Origin: Colias croceus
Lineage: Eukaryota; Arthropoda; Insecta; Lepidoptera; Pieridae
Length of the DNA: 64,000 bases
Direction: 5' to 3'
NCBI RefSeq assembly: GCF_905220415.1
Contig: NC_059548.1
Coordinates: forward strand, 3,164,501-3,228,500
The position numbers were made by a program, and so were the translations under genes. Of this stretch, positions 34,301 to 47,418 are shown one piece after another (within the stretch, counting starts at the first letter, position 1; the number at the start of each line of letters is the position of its first letter). The notes beneath the pieces are model-generated. The model had not been told where the DNA came from, did not search any database, and worked only from the letters and a program-made list of their open reading frames with translations.

Positions 34301-36643
34301 AAGTTGAAAGTCTTAGAGAAGTCTCCCTTTATTTCCTTTGGCTGTTACCTGAGACGTTGGCAAAATTTGCCGTGTTTTCCGCTCCGAACTAACTTAATTA
34401 CTCTTTCAAAGTCTAAATTAAAAATTCGACCTGTTCCCGCCAGTCCTCACGATTTATAATATTGGTGTTTGATAACAATGTCTGGCAATCGGGCTTAATT
34501 TTGTTCGAGCTTTAGTTTAAATTAGCTGCGTATGGAATACAATAGTTTTGTGAATTTACATTTGTAATGCAAAAGCTTTTATTTTCTTGTAAATGATGTT
34601 GTTATTTAAGACTCTTTATCTTTTGTTGTATAGAAATACTAACTATTGATACATTTATATGTACAAAGCGCTTTCAAGTATTTCCTAAATTAGTTTTTCG
34701 TCGATAGACACATAAAAGAGATTGAAGGTTTCTAGTTACTATTTCTTGAATGAACGAGAAAGTTAATTTAAATATGTTTCATGTATAAATGTATATGTAT
34801 TCGTAAAATTTACTCGCGCCTCGAATGGGTAATTATTATTTAGAGCATGTCAAAGGCTTCGCGGAGCGAATCGAGTTTCAAAGCGAACCGTTTCTTGGAG
34901 TTTAATTGAAAACTCAATCACTTTGTATATTACAAAAACTTCATAATGAAGAAAGGCTCGGCCGAAAAATACCAAACCTCAAACACGCAAAGCAGAGCTA
35001 CGAGAGCGGAATAATGTAGAAAAAGTTCCAAGCTTTGAACCTAGTGGGGGCAAATGTTTTGCATTCGGGTCCGCGCGGCCTGCATACCAATGCCAAAGGA
35101 TTGATGTTTGCGAAGTTACCAAAGAAATATCCGACACGCACTACCTTAATGTACTTACAAGTGTAGATGTGTACCGAGTAACAAGCCTCGCCGAGGGCTT
35201 CAGACGGAGGGTCACGTTTATTGCGTAAATATTTTATAAATGTATTGAAGTTTTAGTTTTTACGTGTAGGTACTTTATGTAGAGAAAGTTACAGAGGAAG
35301 TTTGGAGTATATACGACCTCTGCGGCCGTATTTATGAAGGGGTGATTTATATTTATACGAATATCATCAGACATAAATACTGATGCTAATTAATTATCTG
35401 TTAAAATTTAAAAGCGACATTTCTTCAGTAATTAAATCTATTTATTTTAAACTGATGAATAGAAATTACTTTAATAATATAACATAATATCAGTAATTCC
35501 ATAATTTTATAGTCTATTTATACCTAATGACGAAAAAAAACACCTTTACCGAATCAATAAATGAAAACTTAAGTAGGCATAACATGGGACTAAGGCATGA
35601 CAATAATACCTACTCCATCCATAAAACCTTTTTTGTTGTAACCTAAATATTTCGTATATTCACTATATTCATAGATATCTCGATGTAAAGCGGTTTTAGG
35701 GCACCTACATTACTGTATCACAAAAGGGGACCTATTTTTTATATTTGTATAGCTATATTTTCGCATACTGGTTGAATACTGAAAGATAAAGATAAATAAG
35801 TGGTGGGCGTATGCATGGGCATCATAAACGTAACGATAATATTATTTAGGAATTTTTCTAATACCTACACATTACACATACATTCGACCGAATCATTGGA
35901 AGTAAAGAAGGATAGAAAGCTGATCACCTACTTGCCGCTAAAGAAAGTCGATTAGTGAGACAGAATATGTATGCATAATGTATCTGACCCATACCTCACT
36001 AGGGGACACGGGACGGGGACAATACTTTAAGAAGAAAAGTAAGTAGCATGTTGGTGCATGTTTTTAGTCCTTTTTATACAAAATCAAAATGAACTATTTT
36101 AACATATTTGGTTTAAATAAAACACGGTGTACCATTTTAAATTGTATAATAAAATATAACGCCGCTTTGCTGTTAAAGCTTACGAAATAATTAAAGGAAG
36201 CGTAATAAGGCTTTTTCATTTGCATAACGAATTCGTAAAGGTCCAGGAAAAATATTGTAACAAATCTTTTATTAAAGCAAAGTTGTTCTTAATTTCTTTT
36301 TCCTTTTTAAACGCGACAATTAAATTAATTAAGAAGTATAAACATAAATATTATTCAGATTTTTTAAGGGTTCAGTTTTAAAACATCATGATTGTGTTCT
36401 TTCATAGAAACGGTTATCTACTTTTTATGTTGTTGATTGTAGGATCGGTAAGCCTTATATTATGGCTAGTTAGTATTTCTAGATAGATATTTTTAATTAT
36501 CTCTAGGTACTTTCTATTAGCAATACAATAACATCTAATTTACTTAAGATGTAAATTAATAGTAACAAGTATCGGAGAAAAATACTACATCGACGACGAC
36601 ACTAGGACAAAATAAAATATACCTATTTTTAAAATATTATATT
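31333..36643. other. Long intergenic or intronic stretch, one perfect hairpin
   Basis: About 5.3 kb with no supported gene. Open frames are all under 85 codons and look like chance. The only structural feature seen is a perfect hairpin at 32354-32394. Short moderately GC-rich unique blocks (for example 33730-33850 and 35030-35220) could be regulatory, but nothing in the sequence alone proves it. Confidence 0.4.
32354..32394. repeat. Perfect 19-bp hairpin with 3-nt loop
   Basis: Arms attagtaaattgagaggaa (32354-32372) and its exact reverse complement (32376-32394) are separated by tcg. No longer element surrounds it. Confidence 0.9.
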
Positions 36644-36823
36644 ACTAGCTTACCGCCCGCGGCTTCGCCCGCTTTCTTTAAAACGATTTGAGATTTAAAC
36701 TATCCTATCTTTCAAGTTGGATCGAACTGCACATGGTGTGCGAATTTTATTATAATCGGTTAAGTGGTTTAGGAGTCCATTGAGGACAAACATTGTGACA
36801 CGAGATTTATATATATTATTAAG
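36644..36823 (-). mobile_element. Helitron, ggtaagCTAG-type end
   Basis: The plus strand starts actagcttaccgcccgcggc, the reverse complement of the hairpin plus CTAG end of the copy at 7129-7320. The interior differs (it includes ggttaagtggtttaggagtc), so it is a separate subfamily. The far boundary is set approximately at a TA-rich stretch. Confidence 0.65.
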
Positions 36824-39800
36824 AGATAAGCACACAAAGATTTAACACTGATAAAATATCATACGAGCAGTTAGAATAAAATATGTCTCGAACTAAATAA
36901 AATATCTTAACTTAGAGCGAAGTTTGCAACCTACTTTCGTACAGTTCTATCAGAATATCGCTTCCAATTTAGACACCAGAAAATTCATACGGGTATATCA
37001 TAAAATGAATTCACAGGAACATCGGCATGCACGCTATGCGTCTGTCTAAAATAAACATTTTGAACAAGTTATATTCTGGCATGCTTTGGCGACCGCCCAG
37101 GACAAACTCCAAAGAATTCGTTTAGACCCAAGTTCAGGCGCAAAGTTCACAAATGACACCGGGGAGACCGCGATAATTCACAGGCTAATGTCAAAGTTGG
37201 AACTTGTTTGAAATTTTTCCTCCATATAAAAAGTGCTATTATTCTCCCCAGCTTCTCGATGTTTGGTTGTGGAAGTGATGTGAAATACGTGTCTGTGGAG
37301 AAATTGCGCTTTTTATAGATTTTTCTAGTTTCGCTGACGAACTTTTTCGTATGAAATGCGTTGTGACCGATTGCAATAAGGCGTACCAACTACAACTTTA
37401 ATAGACCCAGTTTTATAAAAACTACGATGCAATACGATGAATATATTCAGTCTTCAGAAGTTATAAAACAAAAGCATTTCTATCATAAAAATACGTAACA
37501 TAGTTTGCAATTGAGGTTTTGTGTTGCAAAAGTCAGTGCAACACAAAGCCTCAACCCGACATAGTGTAAGAACAAAGTACACGTGTACTGACGCAAGTGA
37601 AGTTGTAGTGGCGTCTACAAACACGCCCCGGGCATTTGTCAACCTTAAGAGACATTCAGTTGTATGCAAGATAGGACTAACCTAAGCCCATTAATTACTA
37701 AACAGGTTTGAATCTGAAATGAGAAAAGTTAGGTTAGGTAGTTGTTTAATGTGTTGGATAAAGGTATTGTCTGAAATAAAAACCTGAAATAGTAATATTA
37801 ACAAAGTCTTACTTCTGAAACTACTGCAAATAATAACTGAAAAATAAAGCAGTTGTTGATTGGGCGCCGATTCTTTATGAGATGCCTGATGCGTCTTTTT
37901 AAAATTTATTTTTTGTATTAATAAATAGGCTGACGCCTGATACTTTATTACTTTTAAACTTTTCACAAAATTGTGTTTAAAAAAAACGTGAAATTTTGTT
38001 TTCTAAATTAATAAATAAACACAACTATATAAAACAGCCAATTCGCTTAATTATGTGTTTAACTGATTAATTTCATATTATATTTTCTTTACTTTTACTT
38101 CAAATACATTCAGCATTGTTCAGAAATATTCAACCTTCGATACAAGAACAAAGCTCCAAATACGAAACTGTAACAAGTCTTCAATCATTATAACCAATAA
38201 TCGTGAAACGTGAGTATTTACAGAAATATCATAGCCTCGGATTTCATTTATCAGTTGCTAAGACGAATATAATCATAATTACTTTAGTTGGTAATATACA
38301 AATGAAGCTACTATTTAAATAATAATATATAAATAATATAATCTAAATATATATTGAAAATAAAAGTTTTTTTAGTAATGTATAATTATTTAATATTTTC
38401 GTTATTTTAGGCTGTAGGAATGGACGGATGAAAAAAGAGTGATGCTTTAAGATTATGACACTACTACAAAAGAGTTTGTAATAATTTGATGTAAACTAAA
38501 GAAAAAATCGGAGGAAACCGTCCGTCCCAAACAGATCTGCCAGCCCGCATTCGGACACATGGTGGATTATTCCGTAAATAGTTATAGAGCCTCCCTGATG
38601 TTAGAAAAGGTACGGGCTGGTCAGTGTGACTTTGAAGATTAAAAAAATCAGAGTACAAGAGTTGCAATTCGATTATTTCACCCGGACAAAGTTGAGCGTA
38701 GTTGTTACTCGAGATTCGAGAATAAAAGTATATTACAATTATTATTAGTCCATTTACATTCCACATCATACTTAAACTTTATGCTATTAAATGTTTAAAG
38801 AAAGAAAACTTAGCGGTATAGTCTTTGATAATCCTGTATTTAAGAAAACAAATAAAACTAACTAAAGCGAGACAAAGCCGTGTTGGAAGTTTCGTTCACG
38901 TATGTAAGCATTAGCCAACTTTTAATTGGGTTTTTGCCACACCCCTTCGTGACCGTTCTTTGCTTCATCAAACTTCCAATTGGTATATTTTGTTGTAATC
39001 TGTTCCTGATTATACTATTTATATTCCTAGTAAGTATTAACGTAAAGTTTTCTGTTTTAGGAGGATCATGAGAAATGAACCAATTACGGTTTACCCAAAC
39101 GTCTTTATTTTGGTTTTCCAGCTATGTATTGTGATACTTATTTTATTGATATGGCATATCTGCAGTGAACCGTACGAGTAGGTGAGAAGTGATTCAAATC
39201 AGTCGAATTTCAATCAGCAGGTGGTCTTTGTACGTAATATCATAGGATCTACACAATATAATAGTAACCATTGACTACGAAATGTTTGTCCCGTTACAAG
39301 CAATTTACTAATATCTGGCACTAAACAATCGCGTTTATATGAAGCATCGGAAATTCAAAGCTTAGTGCCATTGTGTTAGATAATATCAGGCTATCATTAC
39401 AAAGGTACTCCGAGCATCGTCTTCCAGCCCGTTTCACATATTGAAACTCCTCCATTTCAAATGTCAATAGGCCTTTATGCGAACCGCATAGTGGTTTGGC
39501 TAAAGGTGGTCTAGGCAATTAGTAGATAGCTCTGCTTGTATCACGTCCTAACACGCTGCAGTGGCCGGCCATATTTTATCTCGATTCCTCCAATACTAAG
39601 CCGGCTTAACCCTCTTCATATTATTTGGCAGGACTTTGAAATTTCCTTAGTCCTAAATCCTTGGCGAACGAAGGTAGGAAAAATTGAATGGTAAATACTG
39701 AGTTTTGTTATTGTGATGTAGTTTCTATGTTTATTTCATAATTTGATTCAAAAATAAATTTTATTATTTAGTTATGGGAAACTTTATATTTGGTGTAAAA

Positions 39801-39897
39801 ACGGAAGGTGTAATTTTTTAAATTGAAATAATATTGTTAACTTGTGGAAAGGAGCGTTATATTTACGAGCAATCTTAAAAAATGGGCACGTTTTTTA
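36824..39897. other. Intergenic DNA with one small hairpin
   Basis: No supported gene. The frames at 37691-37966 (-), 38464-38769 (-) and 38880-39071 (+) show no recognised similarity. A near-perfect 18-bp hairpin lies at 37511-37554. Confidence 0.4.
37511..37554. repeat. 18-bp inverted repeat with 8-nt loop
   Basis: Left arm ttgaggttttgtgttgca (37511-37528) and right arm tgcaacacaaagcctcaa (37537-37554) pair at 17 of 18 positions; in a plus-strand RNA the odd pair would be a G-U wobble. Pairing does not extend beyond the arms. Confidence 0.8.
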
Positions 39898-40160
39898 ATT
39901 ATAATAATAATAATAAATATTATAGGACATTATTACACAAATCGACCTAGTCCCACAGTAAGCTCAATTAAGGCTTGTGTTGTGGGTACTAGGCGACGAT
40001 AAATGTAATATTTAATAAATACACATATATAAATAATAACACCCAGACCCAAGAACAAATAATTGAGTTCATCACACAAATATTTGCCCTGACCGGGGAT
40101 CGAACCCGGGACCGTCGGCTCAGTAGGCAGTTACTTTACCACTGCGCCAACCGCGTCGTC
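39898..40160 (-). mobile_element. tRNA-derived SINE with ATT tail
   Basis: On the minus strand the head (40160-40085) resembles a tRNA: A box tggcgcagtgg, B box ggttcgatccc, and the usual spacing. It is followed by a body containing gtgggtactaggcgacgat-like text in reverse, and it ends in an (ATT)n tail at 39898-39916. This is a common lepidopteran SINE plan. The head's acceptor ends do not pair as in a working tRNA. Confidence 0.8.
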
Positions 40161-41820
40161 AAATTCATTCAAAATATCCACTTAAATGTATTTAGCATTT
40201 TTTTCTGTTATTGAATTAAGTAAATAAATTATTTTTGTAAAATTGACAAAGGTTGGTAAAACTGCAAAAGTTTCTTGAAGCCTTTTCAGCTATGAAAATG
40301 TTTTTTATAAAATTCAATTTAATATCCCTTCGATTTAATACTATTATGATATAAATGGTACTCAATAATATTATTTACCTAAAGATTTGAACGATAGAAC
40401 CGGGCCGACAGTCAAAATGAACATCATTCAAAAGCGATATTTGATAAATACGTCTGCGATGGAATATAAATTAAATAAGTCGTGGGATCTCCGTTGAGAT
40501 TTTTATTGATGGTCGTAATTTATTTGAGCGGCACCCGCAGTGTGCTTCGGGAGAAATATGAAAGGCATTACAGCAAAAAGGCCTCTTCGAATTTATGAGA
40601 ATCTCTCGGTATTTGATAACGTTCGAGTTTTCATGGAGGCAGGTTTGAAAATGTTCTCAATTGGCTAAAAGCCCGGAAATCAGCTAAGCGTCAATGCGAG
40701 CGGTATCTCCATTTATTAACGCGGAAGCTATTTATTTTAATCCGAATAACCTAAATGCCGTTGAGGGCTATCTGGCTATGAAATACGATATTCAAATCGT
40801 AAATGGGGATAGAAAGTTTGCGTCATTGGTTGCATAATTTGAGGGGTTTTAGAATTCTATGTACAACGGTACGCTTTTTATGTAAAAAAAATTTGGTGCA
40901 AATTTTATTAGAAGCATGATGAATACAGGTACACACAGTCAAATTATTAATTCCAAAGTCGAATAAAAATTGTACTTTGTATTTTTTACCTCTTGATGGA
41001 GCTGCATAAAGTTTTAGATTTTCAAAATAAAAAGCACTTAATTTACTAGCTCCACTTTTATTCACTTTACAATTTAATTTAATTACAAAAAACTACGAAC
41101 GGTTTCGGAACATCATCATTCATCACAGTTCTTCATTGGTAAGCATTCACTTTATGCAGTACTTATTTTCATATCTTGATACATCATGTCCACGTACTAA
41201 ACGGTTATAAAATTAATCTAAAACCATAAACTAGGAATGTGAGATGAATTCCCGTTGCAATTTTTCCTGTTATCTGCTAGCCGTAATTTTTCTCCGAGAA
41301 TGCCTTGCTTATCCACTTTGCCCAAGAAATATTTTGTTTTAATATTCCCTGCAGCTTATTATTGCAGGGATGCGAGTTTAGTTTACATTCTTTTAAGTTC
41401 TCGGGAAATAAAACGATATGATTATTGAAAAGATTGCTTCAAATAAGTTTTTGGTATCGAGCGCTGAGAATAAAGACTGTCACAAATAACTTCTTGTTGT
41501 CGAGCGGCTCAGCGCTTAAGCAAAGTAAATACAAGTTTCATCAACATTAAAACTTCTATATTTTTATTTAGGCTAAAAATGATTATAACGTTATATTTTC
41601 AGAGTACCCTTACACTTTTAACGGTATAAAAGCCTCAAGGTTAATCCCTATTAACCTTCCATTAACTTCGATCAACCTCGACGGGACTAAAATTTAATGT
41701 GATAAATTATTTGAATCCCCTCTCATAGACCACTCAATGCCTCTTCTGCTTCTATAACAGGTCCTGGGAGATAATGGCAATGAACGTCGCGTTGATACAA
41801 TTTAACTGTATACGTATTGT
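40161..41820. other. Intergenic DNA, nothing recognised
   Basis: No gene or element end supported. Confidence 0.45.
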
Positions 41821-41960
41821 TTTTTTTTATGTAAGAGCAGGTAACTGAGCAGGTGGATTACCTAATGAAGTGACACCACCGCCCATGAGCACTGACGAAG
41901 TTACCATTGTGAGGCTGTTACCGGCTGTCGAAGATGGATGTAGGCTCTCTCTCTCTCTCT
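41821..41960 (+). repeat. Degenerate lepidopteran interspersed repeat plus (CT)n
   Basis: A T-run is followed by aggtggattacctaatgaag and accaccgcccatgagcac, resembling a very common lepidopteran repeat in which a gcggatcacctgatgg-type segment is followed by ccgcccatgg. A (CT)n microsatellite closes it at about 41945-41960. The family class is uncertain. Confidence 0.5.
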
Positions 41961-43550
41961 AATTGTGTTTAAGCGGGTACCTATAATTTTTGTGAAAAAC
42001 TCAAAATCTGCTTTTGGCTTGAATTTTAATATTTTTATATGTATTGTCTTCTATCTTCATCTTTACAGTCAATAATACTGTTTTAAACATTTAACAACAT
42101 CCCTAAACGTGTTATTCTTCACACACATCGCATCATAGTAACTTATATTTGAAATCTGCCCGGAAACCATACTATCAATTTCCTTGTACTAAGCCTCGAA
42201 TCAGAAGCGAGGAGAGAGTCATAAATCCTAATTTCTTTTAGATTCCCGAAAATAAAAAAGGAATTCTCGCGAGTTTGGGCAAAGTTTTTGAAGTGTTTTC
42301 AACTTTCGCATTACAAAAGGAAATTACAGTGGGCTAGAGGTATAATTTAAGAAGTTTCTCACTGAACAAGCGTCAAGTTTTTAATGTAAGCTGTGCTAAC
42401 AGCGAAGCTCAAACAACTCTGTAATCGGTATCTGTTTCCAATAATTATAATGTGAATATTGAGTATCATAATTACGTCTGTATTGCAGACATATTGAATA
42501 TGATTGCGCTTTAGAGTTCCTATTATGGTGCTCGTGTGTAGCAATTATAAACGTCCGCGTCTGTTAAATACCATTATTCGAACTTATTGGAGTATAATGC
42601 ACATTAATTACGAATATTTTAACTGTGGTTATATTGCTTATGGTACAAGGTATGCTTAAATTCCACAATTTAATTTATATCTTCGGTCTAGTAAAAAAAT
42701 ATAAAGAACAATTTCATGTATTCAGTGTTATTTATAATCATCCCAATTTTATTGAAACAAATAAGAATATAAAAAATCTTAATATTCCAATTCATAAGCT
42801 CTACGCATTTAGCATAACATGTAATCTTTATCAAAGCCTACATTAATCATTTGCACTAGCTTAGCCTGTCTATTTGACCAACTTTAATTAGTTATTCGTG
42901 TACCTAATTACATATCTATGTAATGCTCGCAAATTGCTTGAGAACACTAACTCAATTATGTAATACGTAATCAAAACTAAGTTCCAGCTTGCTGCTTAAG
43001 GTATGGGCCTAATTGACATCGCGAAGGATGTCACTTAGCAAGGTTTCGGTTGAAATTAGATAAAGCTGTATTAGCTGTTCTGGAAGTGGAGTTTGTTGTA
43101 CGGTTCCATCAATAAAAACTATGCATATAATCAATACTAATTTATTATTTTTGTTTATTTAAACATTTTTTTGTAGAATAGTAGGTTTTTTTGAGATTGC
43201 AAAGACTTAGATATATTATACTCTTTTAAAAATAGCTCTCACTAATTCTATTCATGTTGTGTTCTCATGTACCTAAATATATTTACGTTGATTTTTTATC
43301 AATATACTATTAAATAATGTTATATGAAAATCATTGAATATTTTATAATATTTATATATTTATTATTTATCTTATGATAAATCTACTGACGATTGTGCAT
43401 TTACTTAGAAAATTTACGATCGGAGTCTTAAGACAGGTGCTAGAATAAAACAGTATCAATACTGTGTCATCATGTTTATATCCAAAACTACATAATCGGT
43501 CTAGGATTATCTAGAACTATTACAATTACAAAAAAGGTAAATTGAATATA
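41961..43550. other. Intergenic DNA, nothing recognised
   Basis: No gene, RNA or mobile-element end supported. Confidence 0.45.
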
Positions 43551-43775
43551 TCCTACTAATATTATAAATGCGAAAGTTTGTGAGGATGTGTGTGTGTGTG
43601 TTTGTTACTCTTTCTCGCAAATTCTACTGAACCGATTACAATGAAATTTAGCAACCTTAAACAGGGTAACTTGGATTAACATATAGGATAGGTTTTATCC
43701 CGTAAATTCCACAGGAACGGGAACTATGCGAGTTTTTCTTTAAAAACGCGAGCGAAGCCGCGGGCGGAAATCTAG
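43551..43775 (+). mobile_element. Non-autonomous Helitron, ggaaatCTAGT family
   Basis: Runs from tcctactaatattataaatg to gcgagcgaagccgcgggcgg plus aaatctag. It is more diverged than 27741-27961 and carries a (gt)n run at about 43586-43600. Confidence 0.8.
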
Positions 43776-44690
43776 TTGTATATACTTTGAATGCGAAACC
43801 CATACAAATCAATTTCGATACGCCATCCGCCGACTTTGTCTGGCGTATTTTTACTCCACAACAAAGGGAAAATAGCCGTAAAACGGGTCACGGTAGTTAC
43901 AATTTGGACGAGTTTTTCCTGGTATTTTGTTGTGTGATACCTTCGTGGAGACATAACGTATGATTACGATAATAATAGATTTTTTATCGCACAATAAATA
44001 ATGGAGAACGAATAAAAAAAGAAAGGTTTAAACGAATAAGAGAATCGTGTACAAAATTTACGTTTTCCTTACACATTTAAAAATTAACATTCATAGCCTT
44101 ATTTACAATGCTTTTAATAAATTTTACGCCATTTTTGAAACACGATCCAATAAAATATAACAATAGAGATTCTCTTATATAGATACAAAATGCCTATTCA
44201 CCATGCCCATATTATTCCACCACTTCAAGCCCCATTTGAATATACATAAAACGAAATAATGGTTTTATAGTTCATAAATCGTTCGTCTTGAAAACAAACA
44301 CGAGAAATGACCAAGAATACAATACCAGAACAACTCGGCTATATATTTGCCGGCTATCAGTAAATCGTAGCGAACGATTGTATCCCGGATGTTACAAGAT
44401 GTTAAAATAAATAAAAGCAATGTACCTACCCTACAGCACTCGATTTCCTAGTTCCCTGACGCATCCGTTCCAGTTCGACGTTAGAGGTGATATTTTCTCG
44501 CCTTATTGTTTATCAAAGAGGAAAATTATGTGCTGGTGATATAGAACAATACGCTAAGTCAGTATAGTATGTGTTGAACAGTGAATAGGTTGGCATTATT
44601 TTTTATACTGTCTTTCGGATGTCTTTTGTTTTGAGAACATAGTAGATAAGGCAGTCGATTTTGAATATTTGGTTTTTGTATCCGTATCTA
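43776..44690. other. Intergenic DNA, nothing recognised
   Basis: No gene or element end supported. A 60-codon frame overlapping the Helitron end (43772-43954, -) is treated as chance. Confidence 0.45.
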
Positions 44691-44693
44691 TTA

Positions 44694-45197
44694 TAGTAGA
44701 GCCATTTTAATAGGCAACATTTGACAGTTCAACAAAATTCAACAACGTAACCTAGTAACGACGACATAGAATAACATGATATTTCGTTTTGTTAGAACTG
44801 CACATTTGCTTAACTTTTTTCAATTACAATTACATAATATTTATAATAATAATGACCGATACAAGTAATTTTAAGATTTCATTTTACTGATATACCATCC
44901 TAAACATAATAAACAATTTCTGAATTAAAGAACTGACGTCGCTACAATTTTGTGTCAATAAACCTTTTTTCTTTTTAAATGCTAGAGACGTTACTCTAAA
45001 AATCGAAATCTGACATCTAGAATGGAATGCATTGATTACTTGTGAATAAAAATCATCATAAATTAATAAATTCGATTGACAAATGTTTCAAATCCATATC
45101 GATTAATACACTTTAATCGATGTTTTTAAGCAGGTTACCTCTCTTCGAAGATAAAATTGATAGACGTCAAATGTTGCCTATTAAATTGGCTCGACTA
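44694..45197. mobile_element. MITE with 30-bp ends, probable TA target site
   Basis: A 504-bp element with inverted ends of about 31 bp (tagtagagccattttaatag on the left; ctattaaattggctcgacta on the right; both continue into the gcaacatttgac motif). It can be bounded by TA on each side (44692-44693 and 45198-45199), which would fit Tc1/mariner, but the ends are themselves TA-rich, so the exact boundary is ambiguous. No coding capacity. Confidence 0.7.
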
Positions 45198-45200
45198 TAA

Positions 45201-45649
45201 TTAGTAATTTTTTAAAGATATCACTTGCAGGTCTAATGTTTCGAGTGTCTGATAGCCTAAATTATTAATTAATAACTTACAAAGACATTTTCGAGAATGA
45301 TTTGGTAGATAAGATATATATAATATTATATACTCATATGAAAACTTGTAATAAACACATAATACCTTTATTTATAAAAAATATAACAAAATTAAATTAA
45401 TCAATCATTTTATTTTACCTGTTAAAATCAATGACCTTTTACCGTATTTAAATGAATTCAATGAAACTGCATTCAATTATAGTATTGTAAAAAACAACGG
45501 TCAGCCGTTTGAAAATAATGGACGGTAAAACTTTATGTAAATGTAAATTAAAACGAATCCAGTACTGTGTTTTTATAACCATTGAAACAATTAAGTAAAA
45601 GCGGATTAATATGTTATACTTCGAATATTTTATATATATAAAAGCTATA
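45201..45649. other. Intergenic DNA, nothing recognised
   Basis: AT-rich; no gene or element end supported. Confidence 0.45.
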
Positions 45650-45814
45650 TAATATATAAAAATGAAACCCGTTTCGCGTTGTCATGGCATCACGTGTGAA
45701 CAGCTGAACCGATTTCGATAATTATTTTTTTATTATATTCCTTGAAATACGAGGAGAGAAAACGTAAATATGTACGTTAAATGTACCACGGGCGAAGCCG
45801 GGGCGGACCGCTAG
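45650..45814 (+). mobile_element. Non-autonomous Helitron, gaccgCTAGT end
   Basis: Contains gctgaaccgatttcgataat and ccttgaaatacgaggagaga, and ends with ccacgggcgaagccggggcg plus gaccgctagt. The 3' part matches the reverse complement of 6803-6975. The 5' boundary is lost in a TA-rich stretch. Confidence 0.7.
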
Positions 45815-46607
45815 TAATTAATACAATTTTTTGTTATTTTGAACAGCATTAAATTTATTAGATATGGTATTACATAGAAGAACTGACTTTAATTATTTGG
45901 GATGCAATGTGATGATTTTTTTTTATATTTAATAAGAATATTTAATAACTGTTTTATTTTGTTAACTAAAAACGCAATATGTTCCTAATGGGAGAATTTC
46001 CAAGTAATACGAAAGCGTAAAGTTGTATAAAAAATCTAGCTAATCTAGACATAAGAAACACAACGTAGGTATATATAGGTAGCTCCACAAACAGCATTAT
46101 ACCTCAGTACACCCTAGTTCTACCATTTATTTCCACGAAGGAAAAGGCTGATAATTAAGTATTACATCTCATAGCACTCCTTGAATCGAATTACTCGCAG
46201 TTCCATCACCAGCACAATTTACGGTTCATAAAGCTGAAACACTTGCCTACAAAGCTATAAACTACACCCATTGTTTGAAGGTTCATTTTCTTGGGCTAGA
46301 GAAAGTAAGGAAATGCTTCTGTGGGTGTGCATTATTTTAGCAAGGCCAACGAATTTGTAAGGGGTCTTTTTTATGATTTTATATGAAATGTAGGCAGGAT
46401 TTTATAAAATTAAAAGAGAAATATATTTTGTGATTTTGAAAATTATCGTGGTGATTAAAATAATATGAAACGTCATAAAATTGTGAGAACAATTTTTAAT
46501 TGAACAACATTTAATTTATGAATATTTTCCGTCTGCACAGTTATTGTTTTATGCCTTTTATAATTTCCTATTTGTTCTATTCGTATACTAGGTAATAGCT
46601 ACACCTA
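45815..46607. other. Intergenic DNA, nothing recognised
   Basis: No gene or element end supported. Confidence 0.45.
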
Positions 46608-46781
46608 TCTATACTAATATTATAAAGCTGAAGAGTTTGTTTGTTTGAACGCGCTAATCTCGGGAATGACTGGTCCGATTTGAAAAATTCTTTCGGTGTC
46701 AGAAAGCCCATTTATCGAGGAAGGCTATAGGCTATATATCACACACGGAGACACGCGGGTGAAACCGCGCGGTACAGCTAG
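46608..46781 (+). mobile_element. Non-autonomous Helitron, acagCTAGT family
   Basis: Starts tctatactaatattataaa and ends ggtgaaaccgcgcggtacag plus ctagt, with gtttgtttgaacgcgctaat and tttatcgaggaaggctatag inside. A complete short copy. Confidence 0.8.
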
Positions 46782-47252
46782 TGATGAATAAATTTATTAG
46801 ATGGTTGCGTAACAGTATGAAGTTAAAACAGTATTAGATGTACTAGACTAACAATGTTGAAGGCGTAAACTATTTGAAATAGGTGATCAAGTCCAAAGTC
46901 TAGACCCTGCCCGAAATTGATAACACTGCCTACGGCCCTAACTTCAAAGAAAAGGTTACATAATGTATGCTTCATAAATCACATAATGTGACTTTATATC
47001 TGCTCCATTGAGCGAAAATCGCAAACGTGGCAATGTATAGCTGGCCTAGACATCAAAGTGATGGGCCTCTATTGCCCTGCATGCGACCGTGGAATTTAAT
47101 ATATCATTATGTAGATACATAATAGCTTTTTGGGAGAGAACGGGCTAAAATTTGACCGAATTAAGATAAGTGTAATGAGTGCAAGTTCTATCTTTGTATC
47201 GTAAGAAATTAAATGAAAAACTATTTAATATACTGTAAAATGTAATTTATTA
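46782..47252. other. Intergenic DNA, nothing recognised
   Basis: Unique-looking sequence of slightly higher GC (about 46880-47100); no gene seen. Confidence 0.4.
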
Positions 47253-47418
47253 TCTATACTTATAATATTAGAAGAGAAGAGTTTGTTTGTTTGAACGCGC
47301 ATATCTCAGGAACTACTTACTGGTCCGATTGGAAAAATTCGGTTTTTTAAATTGTAAAATCACGCTAGACCAACTGCAGGAGCGGAAAATTGCGGGTAAA
47401 ACCGCAGGGAACAGCTAG
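47253..47418 (+). mobile_element. Non-autonomous Helitron, acagCTAGT family
   Basis: Starts tctatacttataatattag and ends gggtaaaaccgcagggaacag plus ctagt in the family's usual way. It lacks much of the tttatcgagg middle part, so it has an internal deletion relative to 46608-46781. Confidence 0.75.

Noticed and set aside
40085..40160. tRNA gene on the minus strand
   Set aside because: It has A and B boxes but imperfect stems and continues into a SINE body with an ATT tail, so it is a SINE head.
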